Positions 11,818 through 20,837 are shown, numbered from the stretch's first letter. The stretch: 64,000 bases of DNA from Anderseniella sp. Alg231-50 (GCF_900149695.1 NZ_LT703005.1:310013-374012), one strand, 5' to 3'. Notes: generated from the sequence alone by a model not told the origin. Numbers and translations are program-made.

Positions 11818-12336
11818 TCAATCGGCCACCCGCAGATGGCGATGCTGCAAGCTGCGATTCCTGATCAGACCGGCTTTAAGAGCAGCCTGGTCGACGCTTT
11901 CAACGGCATATTTGGTTCCATCGAAAAATATGGCGTCTTCCCAGCGCAGATGCTGGCGGATGTATTCAAAACTGCTTCTCAGCAAATATCCGGTTGCATC
12001 GACGTTATTGGTTTTGCTGCCCGCGCATATTTCTCCAATCGGCTCAGCAAGTTCCAGCGCGTGGGATGCTATGGCGGTATGTTCCGTTTGGGTGAGGTTT
12101 ACGCATCTGGCAAGCAGGGCGTCATCCGGATTGCGGTCCTTGAGCAGGGTGAAAAACACCTCCTCGTCCTGCTGGTGTTGCAGCAGATCAACCAGCAGCC
12201 GCGACAACACGGACCTGCACAACCGGATGTCGATGGAGCCGCCAAGCTGATCGGCTATTCGTTCCATGTCGTCACAAATCTCGTACAGGCCGGCCCGATC
12301 ACGCTCAATTACAGACAATGGGTATTGGTCTTCCAT
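11818..12336 (-). CDS. Hemerythrin-like HHE-domain protein
   Basis: A 172-residue all-helical protein with the pattern of an HHE cation-binding domain: His54-QQD-Glu58 in LLQHQQDEEVFF, TEH at 84-86, and His129..Glu133-Asp134 in YIRQHLRWEDAIFF. These would bind a di-iron centre for oxygen, NO or redox sensing. The first-helix histidine usual in the family is not obvious (DRAGLYEICDDM instead), so the metal site may be modified. It is convergent with the Fnr-type gene, and a perfect Fnr box lies 131 bp upstream of its start. This fits a micro-oxia or nitrosative-stress role. Confidence 0.82.
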   Translation of the reverse strand: MEDQYPLSVIERDRAGLYEICDDMERIADQLGGSIDIRLCRSVLSRLLVDLLQHQQDEEVFFTLLKDRNPDDALLARCVNLTQTEHTAIASHALELAEPIGEICAGSKTNNVDATGYLLRSSFEYIRQHLRWEDAIFFDGTKYAVESVDQAALKAGLIRNRSLQHRHLRVAD

Positions 12337-12466
12337 CTGAGTTCACTTGAGTTGTTCACCGTCAGCAGTATTTGTTGACCCAACTACATTCACCAGACGC
12401 CCCTCAGAACAACGTCCGGCGTCAGGTCGCCAGGTTGAATGATCGCAACAAAAACAGGTCTTCACG

Positions 12467-12480
12467 TTGATCTTCATCAA
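12467..12480 (-). promoter_or_regulatory. Perfect Fnr box upstream of hemerythrin gene
   Basis: TTGATCTTCATCAA is the full palindromic consensus TTGAT-N4-ATCAA. It lies between phaC (whose 3' end is at 12505) and the hemerythrin start at 12336, so the only gene it can serve is hemerythrin. A class II start would fall near 12432, leaving a leader of about 95 nt; the -10 match there is poor, so the exact architecture is uncertain. Confidence 0.75.
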
Positions 12481-12504
12481 TTGAACTCATGCCTGAAGCC
12501 GGGC

Positions 12505-14427
12505 TTAGGCCTGAAAGACGTACGTGCCCGGCGCATCGCAGATTGCTTTGAGCTCGGGAGTTACTGTGCCAACAGGCGGTGGAGTAACCAACTCACCGGA
12601 CCGGCTTTTCAGCCAGTTGGCAAACTCCGGCCACCATGATCCCTGTTTCTCGCCGGTCTGCGCCGTCCAGGTGTCGGGATCCATGTATGGGTCATCATGT
12701 GCTGCCGTGGTAACCCTGTAATGACGCCGCGGATGACCGGGCTCCGACACAATGCCGGCATTGTGCCCGCCGTTCGTAAGCAGGAAAGTCACCTCGGTGT
12801 CTGCGAGCAGGTGAAACTTGTAGACCGAATACCACGGCGCCACATGATCGCGTTCTGTGCCGACGACAAACGTCGGCACCCGGATATCGGACACCGTGAC
12901 CGGGCGGCCCGCCACCTGATAACGCCCTTCGGCAAAGTCATTGTTGAGGAACAACTGGCGCAGGTATTGCGAATGCATCTTGTAAGGCATACGGGTTGCA
13001 TCGGCATTCCATGCCATCAGGTCGCTCAGCCCTGCCCTGTCTCCCATCAGATAATCATGCACCATGCGCGACCAGATCAGGTCGTTCGACCGCAGCAACT
13101 GGAACGCGCCGGCCATTTGCTTGGTGTCAAGGAAACCTTGCTCCCACATCAGGTCTTCCAGGAACGCCACCTGGCTTTCATTGATGAACAGCATCAACTC
13201 GCCTGCTTCGGTAAAATCCACCTGGGCTGCAAACAGCGACAGGCTTTTGAGGCGGCTGTCACCATCGCGCGCCATGGCGGCTGCTGCGATCGACAACAAG
13301 GTGCCGCCCAGGCAGTAGCCGACGCCATGTATGTGCTCACCGCCAGTGATTGTCTCAACCACATCCAGTGCGTGCATCACACCCAGGGTGCGGTAATCGT
13401 CCATGCCCAGATCACGATCATCCGGATCAGGGTTTTTCCATGACACCATGAATACCGTGAACCCCTGTTCAGTCAGGTATTTCACCAGCGAATTGTGAGC
13501 CGACAGGTCTAGGATGTAGTATTTCATGATCCATGCCGGCACGATCAGGATCGGTTCGGCGTGCACCTTTTCGGTTGCCGGGGAATATTGGATCAGTTCA
13601 ATCAGCCTGTTGTGGTAGACAACCTTGCCGGGTGTCGCCGCCAGGTCCGTTCCCACCTGAAAGCCTTCTGCACCTTCGGGCTTGCGGCCACTGACGGCGT
13701 GATCCCAGTCTTCCATGAAATTCTGCCAGCCGCGCACCAGGTTCTGCCCACCCTGCCTCAGCGTGGCGTCGATGACTTCAGGATTTGTGAAAGCGTAGTT
13801 GGAAGGAGAAAACACGTCGAGCATCTGCCTTGTAGCAAACTCAACAACGTTCTCATGTTGTTTTGTTACGCCGCGAACACCGGTGGTTGCATTATGCCAC
13901 CACTGCTGGTTCAGCAGGAAAGACTGGTACATCAGGTTGAAGGGCCATTGTTGCCACGCCTTGCCGCGAAACCGGCGGTCCTGGGCAAGCGGCTCTATGC
14001 ACAAGGAGGCATGATTCCGGTGATCCACGCATTTTGCGGCATATTGCGCCAGCCGCTGTGCCTTCTTGGCAGCCTTTTCCGTGAGCTGGACCTGCTTGCC
14101 GGGAGAGCTCATGAGATGAACCGCCCAGTCGGCCCAGGCTCCGGCCAGCGCACTGGGTGAAAGGCCGGCGGTGGAACGGGCCGCAAATGCGTGAAACGAA
14201 CGATCCAGTATTTCCTGAAACGCGGTCGAGGCATAGGAGTCGCGCTCAAACAGGTGCAGTTCTTCCGCTGCGAATCCGGCATGACCAGGTGGTGCTGACG
14301 ATACCGTTTTGTCGGCTGGAACACCGGCCGCGTTGTCGGCCGGACACGCCCCCTTCCCGTTACCGGCAACCTGCGAGCCGGCCAGCGAGTGTCCTTCAAT
14401 AGCCTGTGAACACATGACATTATCCAT
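12505..14427 (-). CDS. phaC: Class I poly(3-hydroxyalkanoate) polymerase
   Basis: A PHA synthase of about 640 residues, joining hydroxyacyl-CoA units into the storage polyester on granule surfaces. The lipase-box-like nucleophile motif GVGYCLGGT (Cys), the Asp of GTERDHVAPW and the His of NGGHNAGI form the expected triad, and the PhaC N-terminal domain contains WWHNATTGVRGV. The N-terminal 60 residues are low-complexity. The start is unsure: ATG 14427 was taken, with TTG 14439 and ATG 14415 as alternatives. No phaA, phaB, phaR or phasin gene lies nearby. The promoter carries a near-consensus Fnr box. Confidence 0.95.
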   Translation of the reverse strand: MDNVMCSQAIEGHSLAGSQVAGNGKGACPADNAAGVPADKTVSSAPPGHAGFAAEELHLFERDSYASTAFQEILDRSFHAFAARSTAGLSPSALAGAWADWAVHLMSSPGKQVQLTEKAAKKAQRLAQYAAKCVDHRNHASLCIEPLAQDRRFRGKAWQQWPFNLMYQSFLLNQQWWHNATTGVRGVTKQHENVVEFATRQMLDVFSPSNYAFTNPEVIDATLRQGGQNLVRGWQNFMEDWDHAVSGRKPEGAEGFQVGTDLAATPGKVVYHNRLIELIQYSPATEKVHAEPILIVPAWIMKYYILDLSAHNSLVKYLTEQGFTVFMVSWKNPDPDDRDLGMDDYRTLGVMHALDVVETITGGEHIHGVGYCLGGTLLSIAAAAMARDGDSRLKSLSLFAAQVDFTEAGELMLFINESQVAFLEDLMWEQGFLDTKQMAGAFQLLRSNDLIWSRMVHDYLMGDRAGLSDLMAWNADATRMPYKMHSQYLRQLFLNNDFAEGRYQVAGRPVTVSDIRVPTFVVGTERDHVAPWYSVYKFHLLADTEVTFLLTNGGHNAGIVSEPGHPRRHYRVTTAAHDDPYMDPDTWTAQTGEKQGSWWPEFANWLKSRSGELVTPPPVGTVTPELKAICDAPGTYVFQA

Positions 14428-14461
14428 CTGTCGAAACAAAACATTCCTGACTTGCGGTCAC

Positions 14462-14503
14462 AGAATACGTTCAACCCGACGTCGTTTCATTGACTTGGGT
14501 CAT
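14462..14503 (-). promoter_or_regulatory. Predicted Fnr-dependent phaC promoter
   Basis: TTGACTTGGGTCAT (14490-14503) matches TTGA-N6-TCAA at 7 of 8 bases. Read on the minus strand, TATTCT at 14462-14467 is a possible -10 hexamer, placing the box centre 41.5 bp from a start near 14455, which is class II Fnr spacing. The leader to the phaC start would be about 20-30 nt. The same intergenic region also precedes the divergent gene at 14719. Confidence 0.55.
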
Positions 14504-14718
14504 GGCATCCCTTCAATCAGCGACAGACCCGGTTGTCACTGGGGTATTTTGAATCACACCGCGTTGGTCCATACTGGTACTCAGGCCGCAACCCATGCCT
14601 CCCCCCTCCATCCGGGAAAGTACGCAACATATGGGGTTTCGCTTTCATCGAACCGACTGTTCGGGCAACACGCATAAGGAGGGAGTGTGAAAACCGCCCG
14701 CACCAGGAGGTTGTTAAC

Positions 14719-15444
14719 ATGAAACTGTCTGCTCCCATCCATCACCTCAAGCGGCGTGCCAGGGCGCTTTCGCGCAAGGAAGCTGTTCCCCTCAGCAAGG
14801 CGCTGGACCGCATCGCCGCGCAGGAAGGTTATTCGAGCTGGAGCCTGCTTGCCACGCGCGCGGCTGCAGCAACGCCATCTGCCAAATTGCTGGCCCAACT
14901 AACACCCGGAGACCTTTTGTTGCTGGGCGCACGTCCCGGCCACGGCAAGACGCTGATGGGCCTTAAGCTGATCGTCGAAGCCATGAAACTTGGCCGCCGG
15001 GGCGTATTTTTCACACTGGAATACAGTGCGGCCGATGTTGTGTCCCGCCTCGAAGCCGTCGGTGGCGACATGGCAATGTTCACCGACCTTTTTGACTTCG
15101 ATAGCTCCGACGCAATCAACGCTGACTATATCATGGAGCAGCTGGCGTCTGCGCAACAAGGTACTGTCGTTGTCATAGACTATCTGCAGCTTCTGGATCA
15201 CAGGCGCAGTAATCCGGACCTGTTGGTCCAGGTTCGTGCACTGAAAGCATTCGCCCGCGATAAAGGCCTCGTCATCGTGTTCATTTCGCAGATCGACCGG
15301 TCCTATGATGCAAACACCAAACCGTGCCCGGATCTTGCCGATGTGCGCCTGCCTAACCCCCTGGACCTGTCCCTGTTCGACAAATCCTGCTTCCTGAACG
15401 ATGGCCGGATGCAGGTCGAAACGGCAAATCAGCACCCGCCGTGA
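14719..15444 (+). CDS. Small DnaB-like RecA-fold ATPase with N-terminal helical domain
   Basis: A 241-residue protein. The first ~50 residues (HHLKRRARALSR..ALDRIAAQEGYSSW) form a helical segment resembling the 'SHSEALE..A...GY..W' domain seen in some stand-alone proteins. Then comes a RecA/DnaB-type ATPase: Walker A GARPGHGKT, the DnaB-like FFTLEYSAADV, Walker B VVVIDYLQLL, and FISQIDRS, which resembles the DnaB sensor motif. The terminal DnaB arginine-finger region (K.R.G) is absent and the DnaB N-terminal domain is missing, so it is not a replicative helicase. A strong AGGAGG lies 8 nt before the ATG. It is divergent from phaC. Function unknown. Confidence 0.8.
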   Translation: MKLSAPIHHLKRRARALSRKEAVPLSKALDRIAAQEGYSSWSLLATRAAAATPSAKLLAQLTPGDLLLLGARPGHGKTLMGLKLIVEAMKLGRRGVFFTLEYSAADVVSRLEAVGGDMAMFTDLFDFDSSDAINADYIMEQLASAQQGTVVVIDYLQLLDHRRSNPDLLVQVRALKAFARDKGLVIVFISQIDRSYDANTKPCPDLADVRLPNPLDLSLFDKSCFLNDGRMQVETANQHPP

Positions 15445-15644
15445 GAAGCGGGTTCAAATTCGATCAAGCGTTCCGGCGACCTTGCACCGTAATGGATAAA
15501 GTCTGTCCACATTGTTGTCCATATTGCGCTGGATTGTTGCAAAGACGGCTTGCGACTTAACCTTGAGCATTCACAACTTGTGCGGCGGAAACAGTAGTCG
15601 CACAAGTTCCGGAGAATGTCTGGTCGTTCGCCTGGTTGTTGTAA

Positions 15645-16760
15645 TTGCCCTGGGTAGGACGGCACTTGAGAGTTCTTATTGTAGCAACACAGATCCTGCT
15701 CCCGGACACTCATGGTGGCTCCACCCATACCACCGAGGTTGTCGCCTGCCTGCGCAAGCTGGGCCCGGTCTGCTGTCTGGCGCAGCAAGGCTCATCAGGT
15801 GCGGACATTGCCGGGATCGGCAGCCCCGCAAGACATGCCCCTGTCATACGGACTTTGATGTCTGCTCTCAACTTGCCCGCGGCACTGAACACTGCCCGGG
15901 AATTTAAACCTGACGTGGTGTATGAGCGGGGGTCCTCCTATGGGCTTGGCGCCATGATCGCGATGCGTTTGAAGCTTCCGTTGATCACCATGGTGCTGGA
16001 TGAACAAGTCAGCCGCCTGTCCCTGCATCTTGCCAATACCCTTGTCGCAACACATCCCGGTCTTGTGCCCGCGAAATACCGCGACAAGGTTGTGCAGGTT
16101 TCCTGGGGCGCAAACTCCACACTGTTCCATCCCGACTGCCCGGCATCAAAATTACCCGATGGGATGGGCGGCAAGGCTCCGCTCCTTGTCTACGTGGGAT
16201 CGTTCAAGAAATGGCATGGGCTGGACCTGCTATTGCAGGCAATGTCGCAGCCATCACTGTGTAACGCCTGCGCATTGCTGGTCGGTGACGGGCCGTTACG
16301 CCGGGGTCTGCAGCATCGCGCGAAGGAAATGGGCATTGCCGGGCGGGTGCACTTCACCGGTGCAGTTCCCTATGCCAGTGTGCCGGGATTTGTGGCCGCG
16401 TCTGATGTGTGCATCGCCCCGTTTGATCCGCACTCTCACCGGCCTTCAGGTGAAGGTTTTGTACTGGATCCGTTGAAGATCTTTGAGTATCTGGCGATGG
16501 AAAAGCCCACTGTGACCATTAAATCTGAAAACATCGAAGCGCTGTTTGAGGACCATGTACACCTCCGCCTGTACCACCCTGGCCATCTGTTCGGGCTGGT
16601 TGAGGCAATCAGTTCTCTCCTGACCGAGCCGGGCAAGGGCCGGACAATGGCGGGAGCCGGACGTAAAAAGGTGCTGGCCTCGCACACTTGGGAAAAACAT
16701 GCCGACCATCTTTATCGTCTTTTTGCTGAAGCGGCCGACAACCGGCATGCAGGCAGGTAG
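15645..16760 (+). CDS. GT4-like glycosyltransferase
   Basis: A 371-residue GT-B glycosyltransferase. The N-terminal half begins RVLIVATQILLP..HGGSTHTTEV, and the C-terminal donor-binding half has LLVYVGSFKKWHGLDLLLQA, LLVGDGPLRRGL, VHFTGAVPYASVPGFVAASDV and the E-x7-E-like region PLKIFEYLAMEKPTV. It probably adds a sugar from a nucleotide-sugar to a lipid or polysaccharide. The start may be TTG at 15666, which has TAGGA upstream, rather than ATG 15645. The 200-bp gap after the ATPase gene is AT-richer and contains no other gene. Confidence 0.85.
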   Translation: MPWVGRHLRVLIVATQILLPDTHGGSTHTTEVVACLRKLGPVCCLAQQGSSGADIAGIGSPARHAPVIRTLMSALNLPAALNTAREFKPDVVYERGSSYGLGAMIAMRLKLPLITMVLDEQVSRLSLHLANTLVATHPGLVPAKYRDKVVQVSWGANSTLFHPDCPASKLPDGMGGKAPLLVYVGSFKKWHGLDLLLQAMSQPSLCNACALLVGDGPLRRGLQHRAKEMGIAGRVHFTGAVPYASVPGFVAASDVCIAPFDPHSHRPSGEGFVLDPLKIFEYLAMEKPTVTIKSENIEALFEDHVHLRLYHPGHLFGLVEAISSLLTEPGKGRTMAGAGRKKVLASHTWEKHADHLYRLFAEAADNRHAGR

Positions 16761-16815
16761 ACCAGGTGTCGCCAAGCGTTCAAAACAACATCACTGCCCC
16801 CTGATCGAGCCGGGT

Positions 16816-17793
16816 TCAACCGGGCTGGGCGCGTTCTTTCCGCATTCCTGCAGCAATCAATCCATAGATGGCTACGACTGCTATCAGGAACGCGACAACC
16901 TGATGGTTTTCTATCCGGTCACCCAGGAAGATCACGGCCAACACCATGGTCAGCGCCGGCCAGGGTGCCGCAATCGAACTGGCCAGCGAAACATCGATGT
17001 GCCTGACTGCGTAAAACCAGACCACCAGCTCGAGGTAATAGACCAGCCCCATAACCGCTGCAAAAACCTGCAAGTCCGCACGCGTCAGTGTCTCCCGGAA
17101 ATTGCCGGGCCCGGCCAACGCCGTGACGCAAGCCAGAAACACTGCGGAAATCGCAACACGAAACAGTGTAACCTGAGCCGGTGTTATGGCAGTGCGTCCC
17201 AGTTCCTCCTTGATGAGCACATGAGCGATGCTCCACAGAAATGGCACGCCAAGTGCGGCCAGGAACCATGGAGAAAACCCGTCAATTCGCCAGCTTCCTC
17301 CGGTACCGAGATAGTACAGCGTGCCGACAAGCGCCGCCGTCAGCGCAAGCTCCACAACCGTCTTGCGGCGCTTCAGGAACAATGTCTCCCACAGGATCGC
17401 AAACAGCGGATACGCCTGGATAGCGATGGCGGCACTGACGGCTCCGGCCTTCTCGACGCCGAGGACATAAAGATATGTCGACAGTCCGAACATCATGCCG
17501 GTGAGCAACGTCACAGTGACGGTTCGAAACGTTCCATGCTCCCGCCCGCGCGCTGAAAAAATGCCACCGTTGCCTGACCTGATCTCCCACAGGAACAATG
17601 GCAAACCGAACAATACCTGCCAGATGGACAGGAACAACGCGAAGCTGAGCGCACTGAATTCCACAGGCCGGCTGTTGGCGATGATCGGCATTGCACCAAG
17701 AATGCACAGGCACACCAGCGCCAGCATTGTCCCGCGTCCTGTTCCCGAGTTCAAAATGCCGTCCTCCCGTGTAACTGGGTGCAGCAGCTGCAT
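16816..17793 (-). CDS. EamA/DMT-family transporter
   Basis: An integral membrane protein of 325 residues with about ten hydrophobic helices and the duplicated EamA (DUF6) architecture; the second half ends with ALTMVLAVIFLGDRIENHQVVAFLIAVVAIYG, typical of drug/metabolite transporters. The transported compound cannot be inferred. Start uncertain: the ATG at 17793 adds 22 polar residues before the first helix, and ATG 17727 begins directly at MLALVCLCI. It is convergent with the preceding glycosyltransferase. Confidence 0.83.
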   Translation of the reverse strand: MQLLHPVTREDGILNSGTGRGTMLALVCLCILGAMPIIANSRPVEFSALSFALFLSIWQVLFGLPLFLWEIRSGNGGIFSARGREHGTFRTVTVTLLTGMMFGLSTYLYVLGVEKAGAVSAAIAIQAYPLFAILWETLFLKRRKTVVELALTAALVGTLYYLGTGGSWRIDGFSPWFLAALGVPFLWSIAHVLIKEELGRTAITPAQVTLFRVAISAVFLACVTALAGPGNFRETLTRADLQVFAAVMGLVYYLELVVWFYAVRHIDVSLASSIAAPWPALTMVLAVIFLGDRIENHQVVAFLIAVVAIYGLIAAGMRKERAQPG

Positions 17794-18005
17794 CGCCGGA
17801 CAAAGGATCCGGGGGCCGTTTGAAACGGCACTTCCTGGAACTGCAGCGTGGCGTCACCGGATACACTGGAATCTATTACCGCGATCGCAGCAGGGTCTGC
17901 CGTATGGCGGGTTCCAATAAGGCAAAAACATCAAACTGCCGTGTTATTCAGCAATTTGATCTGCGCTGCATCTTTCCGTTTGTGTTGGTTGCAAAAAGTC
18001 GGATT

Positions 18006-18941
18006 TCAACCGCGGTGCTGTTTCATATGCCGCCAACCGGCCATGACGTCTTTCCAATTCTCTATGAATGCCTGCTGTGACGTGTTTTGCTCAATCCAGC
18101 CACGGGGGTTGCAGGAGGTCTCACCCAGGCGATCGAGAAATGAGCCGACACACTCTATCAGCCCTGATCGGCGGCCATAGACTTGCCCGACGTCGACAAT
18201 CCCGACATCCAGCGGTTCGCCATCCCGCATCAGGCCGACACGGGTAAACAGACACGGAAGTCCCATGGCCATCGCCTCATTACAGACAATGCTGTTGCCT
18301 TCATAGCGGCTCAGATGCATGAACGCACAGGCCTTGCGCATGCGCTCGGGCACTTGCGCCGGGCAGCAGGAAAGCGGCTCGAATGTCCAGTCAGGCAGAG
18401 CTGCGCGCAGGACGGGATAAATATCACGGCCCTTGTGTCGTGAACGCCCGTCGTGAAGAACCAGTTTCGACCCATGGTTGTCCAGCCTGCCGTCGAACAG
18501 GTTTATGTCGACCGCATGATAGACGACGTGCTGCGCCTGATTACCGTATCGTCTTGCGAACTCGTCTGAAATCCATCTGGCGCAGGCAACCCAGAGTGTG
18601 GATGGTCGCCGTGCAGCCCGCGCCTGCTGGCGCGCCAGCGACCAGTCCGTCCACGACCTGGTGATGAATTTCTTCTCAGCCGCCACACCGTGCTGAAATC
18701 CGATCACCGGGTATCCGTCCGGCCAGTCCAGAACCAGGTGATTGTCACAAACCACCGGCAAACCGTCCGCCACTGCCCGCTGCATGGCCTGCGAGCCGGG
18801 GCCGTCGCTGCGGCTGTCGAGGAACTGTACATCCTCGAAGGCGAGCTTCAGGCTCCTGGCGAATGCCTCTACCCCACCGGTCCGGTGCTCCGGGTTGAAA
18901 CGCCCATAATGAATGAGGGTGCCTGGAACTTTTCTTATCAA
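18006..18941 (-). CDS. Glycosyltransferase (GT4-like, group 1)
   Basis: A 311-residue protein with a C-terminal GT-B pattern: HVVYHAVDINLFDGR, LVLHDGRSRHKGRDIYPVLR and the donor-site segment MHLSRYEGNSIVCNEAMAMGLPCLFT. The N-terminal acceptor domain is short and divergent (LIHYGRFNPEHRTGGVEAFA). The only in-frame upstream start is TTG 18941 (after AGGCGG, 5 nt spacing), preceded by an in-frame stop. With the FkbM gene upstream it forms a small glycan-modification pair. The acceptor is unknown. Confidence 0.8.
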   Translation of the reverse strand: MIRKVPGTLIHYGRFNPEHRTGGVEAFARSLKLAFEDVQFLDSRSDGPGSQAMQRAVADGLPVVCDNHLVLDWPDGYPVIGFQHGVAAEKKFITRSWTDWSLARQQARAARRPSTLWVACARWISDEFARRYGNQAQHVVYHAVDINLFDGRLDNHGSKLVLHDGRSRHKGRDIYPVLRAALPDWTFEPLSCCPAQVPERMRKACAFMHLSRYEGNSIVCNEAMAMGLPCLFTRVGLMRDGEPLDVGIVDVGQVYGRRSGLIECVGSFLDRLGETSCNPRGWIEQNTSQQAFIENWKDVMAGWRHMKQHRG

Positions 18942-19018
18942 GTCAACCGCCTGCCATCACTTCGGAAACTGCCGCTCACCTGGCATGAGTTGGTCCCCGG
19001 ACTCCAGAACAATGTGTA

Positions 19019-19702
19019 TCACGGGCGAATGAAACCGTACTCACGCCCGCTCTGTGACACATGGAATATGCGGTATCCGGCATTCTTCAGGCTGGCCACC
19101 GAGCGGGCTGTGTCGCTGATGTCAAATCCGTACTTTCCATGGTGAAACTCAACCAGCAGCTGCGCCGGCCGGATCGGACCCGACAGGATGTCGGCAATCA
19201 CCCGATATTCGAAACCCTCGACATCCAGCTTCAGGATATCCGGCAGTGCGCAAGCAAGATGGCTCACGATGGATTCAAGCCGCATGACATTGGCGGTAAT
19301 CGAAAACTGCCCCTCAGCAGACGGCGCGGGGTTAATTGCAAATGAGACATGCTCAGGATCGGGAGGTGAATATAGTTGCACCTCTCCGTCGGCCTGATCG
19401 ATCCCGATCGGATGAAACATCAGCTGTTCAGGCAGGTTCAGGCCTTTTATCCAGGCCACACTCTTTGGCGTAGGATCAAACACCCACACATTGCAGCCAA
19501 ACCGCTCGATTGCAGCCAGGTCGAAACTGATGTCGGCACCCGCGCCAAAGGAAAAGACTGTTGTGCCTGGGCCAACGTCACTGACTGCGACAGGCCAGCC
19601 GCCGTAATCGCTGCCAAGCACTTCATACTCAACGGAAATATCGGTTTTCGACCATCGCCGCTGCGACCGGCCATCGGCAAAGCGCTTTAACCTCGAAAAC
19701 AT
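19019..19702 (-). CDS. FkbM-family methyltransferase
   Basis: A 227-residue SAM-dependent methyltransferase. It shows the FkbM pattern: TTVFSFGAGADISFDLAAIERF (SAM loop), VWVFDPTPKSVAW, the substrate segment LPDILKLDVEGFEYRVI, and a C-terminal YRIFHVSQSGREYGFI. Such enzymes often O-methylate sugars of surface glycans or polyketides. ATG 19702 was chosen, with AGGAAAG upstream; the open frame reaches 19819 but the extra residues are not family-like. It lies about 80 bp upstream of a glycosyltransferase on the same strand. Confidence 0.85.
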   Translation of the reverse strand: MFSRLKRFADGRSQRRWSKTDISVEYEVLGSDYGGWPVAVSDVGPGTTVFSFGAGADISFDLAAIERFGCNVWVFDPTPKSVAWIKGLNLPEQLMFHPIGIDQADGEVQLYSPPDPEHVSFAINPAPSAEGQFSITANVMRLESIVSHLACALPDILKLDVEGFEYRVIADILSGPIRPAQLLVEFHHGKYGFDISDTARSVASLKNAGYRIFHVSQSGREYGFIRP

Positions 19703-19824
19703 GCAGCCACTTTCCTGGCTTCGGGTGATTGAATGCAAACTGAATTTCGAAACGCTAGATAAGTCCACCCAATACGTGCAAAATAATGGCCGTGACGGTA
19801 CACGCATCCGTAAAGGCAAATCAC

Positions 19825-20199
19825 ATGCAACTCAACCGGCTCGACCACGTGAACGTCAAAACGGCAAACCTCGAACAGATGATAAAATGGTACGAGGACG
19901 TCCTTGGCATGACGTCAGGTGCCAGGCCGCCATTTCCGTTTCCGGGCGCCTGGATGTATGCAGGAGAGTATCCGGTTGTGCACCTTGTCGGCGTCGACAG
20001 CGAGCCGGCCGGGCATGACCCCAGACTTGAGCATTTTGCACTGTCCGCGACAGGCTATGCATCATTCCTGGAAAATCTCGACACCCGGAATATCGACTAC
20101 AAAGTCGTCCAGGTGCCGGGGATTGACGTCACTCAGGTCAATGTTTTCGACATTGACGGCAATCACATCCATATAGATTTTCAAAGTCAAGAAACCTGA
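19825..20199 (+). CDS. VOC-family (glyoxalase/bleomycin-resistance-like) protein
   Basis: A 124-residue single VOC module pair. It begins LNRLDHVNVKTANLEQMIKWYEDVLGM and ends QVNVFDIDGNHIHIDF, the normal pattern for small dioxygenase- or lyase-like VOC proteins, with candidate ligands His7, His73-region and Glu/His near the C-terminus. ATG 19825 with upstream AAGG (8 nt) is preferred to an ATG at 19786. Transcribed divergently from the FkbM gene. Substrate unknown. Confidence 0.85.
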   Translation: MQLNRLDHVNVKTANLEQMIKWYEDVLGMTSGARPPFPFPGAWMYAGEYPVVHLVGVDSEPAGHDPRLEHFALSATGYASFLENLDTRNIDYKVVQVPGIDVTQVNVFDIDGNHIHIDFQSQET

Positions 20200-20224
20200 T
20201 CGTTTCCATAAAGTCACAATAGGA

Positions 20225-20560
20225 TCAGGCGCCTGTTTTTGCCTTGGCCGGCTTTGCCTTGATGTGCATCCAGTTCTTGCCGACTGGGCCGAAACAGGAC
20301 ACGCCGTCCGGCCTCGTGATCAGCATGGTCCAGGAGCCTTCCTCGGACATGTACAATTCCATCATCTGGCCGGCATTTATCAATCCCATGCCGATCCTGG
20401 TTTCCTTGTACTTGTTTCCGAGAAATGCCACCACGTCCTTGTGGCTGCCGCACCTGGCGGTCCGGGCATCGGCGTCTTCGGACATGAAGGACGTTGCCGA
20501 CAGCAGTGTTGTGGCGGCAATCGCCGCCAATGCAGTGTTTCTGAGAATATTGTCAGTCAT
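20225..20560 (-). CDS. Small secreted hypothetical protein
   Basis: A 111-residue protein with an N-terminal signal peptide-like stretch (ALAAIAATTLLSATSFMSEDADA) followed by about 85 exported residues containing two Cys (in TARCGSHKDVVAFL and GVSCFGPVG) that may form a disulfide. The C-terminus is Lys/Ala-rich. No enzymatic motif is seen. ATG 20560 was chosen because the signal peptide starts there; an upstream ATG at 20608 adds 16 polar residues. The 277-bp gap upstream has no other gene. Confidence 0.72.
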   Translation of the reverse strand: MTDNILRNTALAAIAATTLLSATSFMSEDADARTARCGSHKDVVAFLGNKYKETRIGMGLINAGQMMELYMSEEGSWTMLITRPDGVSCFGPVGKNWMHIKAKPAKAKTGA

Positions 20561-20837
20561 AGTGATCTCCTTGGTCAGGCTGTTGAGGCCAGCGGAAGAT
20601 CCTTTCAAGCATCAGCCACTGTGCGGCCACGCGAGCCGGTTTTTGCTAATGTGGGTCAATTCTCGCCTCCTGCTTTTCTGGCTTTGACCGATTTGAACTG
20701 ATCATAGCGGAGCGGGCACCCGGCTGATGTGTGAATTGTCACAAGCCAGGTTTGCACCTTCCGAAACAACGGTCGAGCGAAGCAACTTCCGTTACTCCGC
20801 TCGCAAAATTGGTGATTGCCATGAAGCCCTGTCAGGC

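Noticed and set aside
14719-15444. Prophage origin of the DnaB-like gene
   Set aside because: No integrase, structural or other phage gene is nearby.
15451-15461. GGTTCAAATTC, resembling a tRNA T-loop
   Set aside because: No acceptor stem, anticodon arm or D arm can be found around it.
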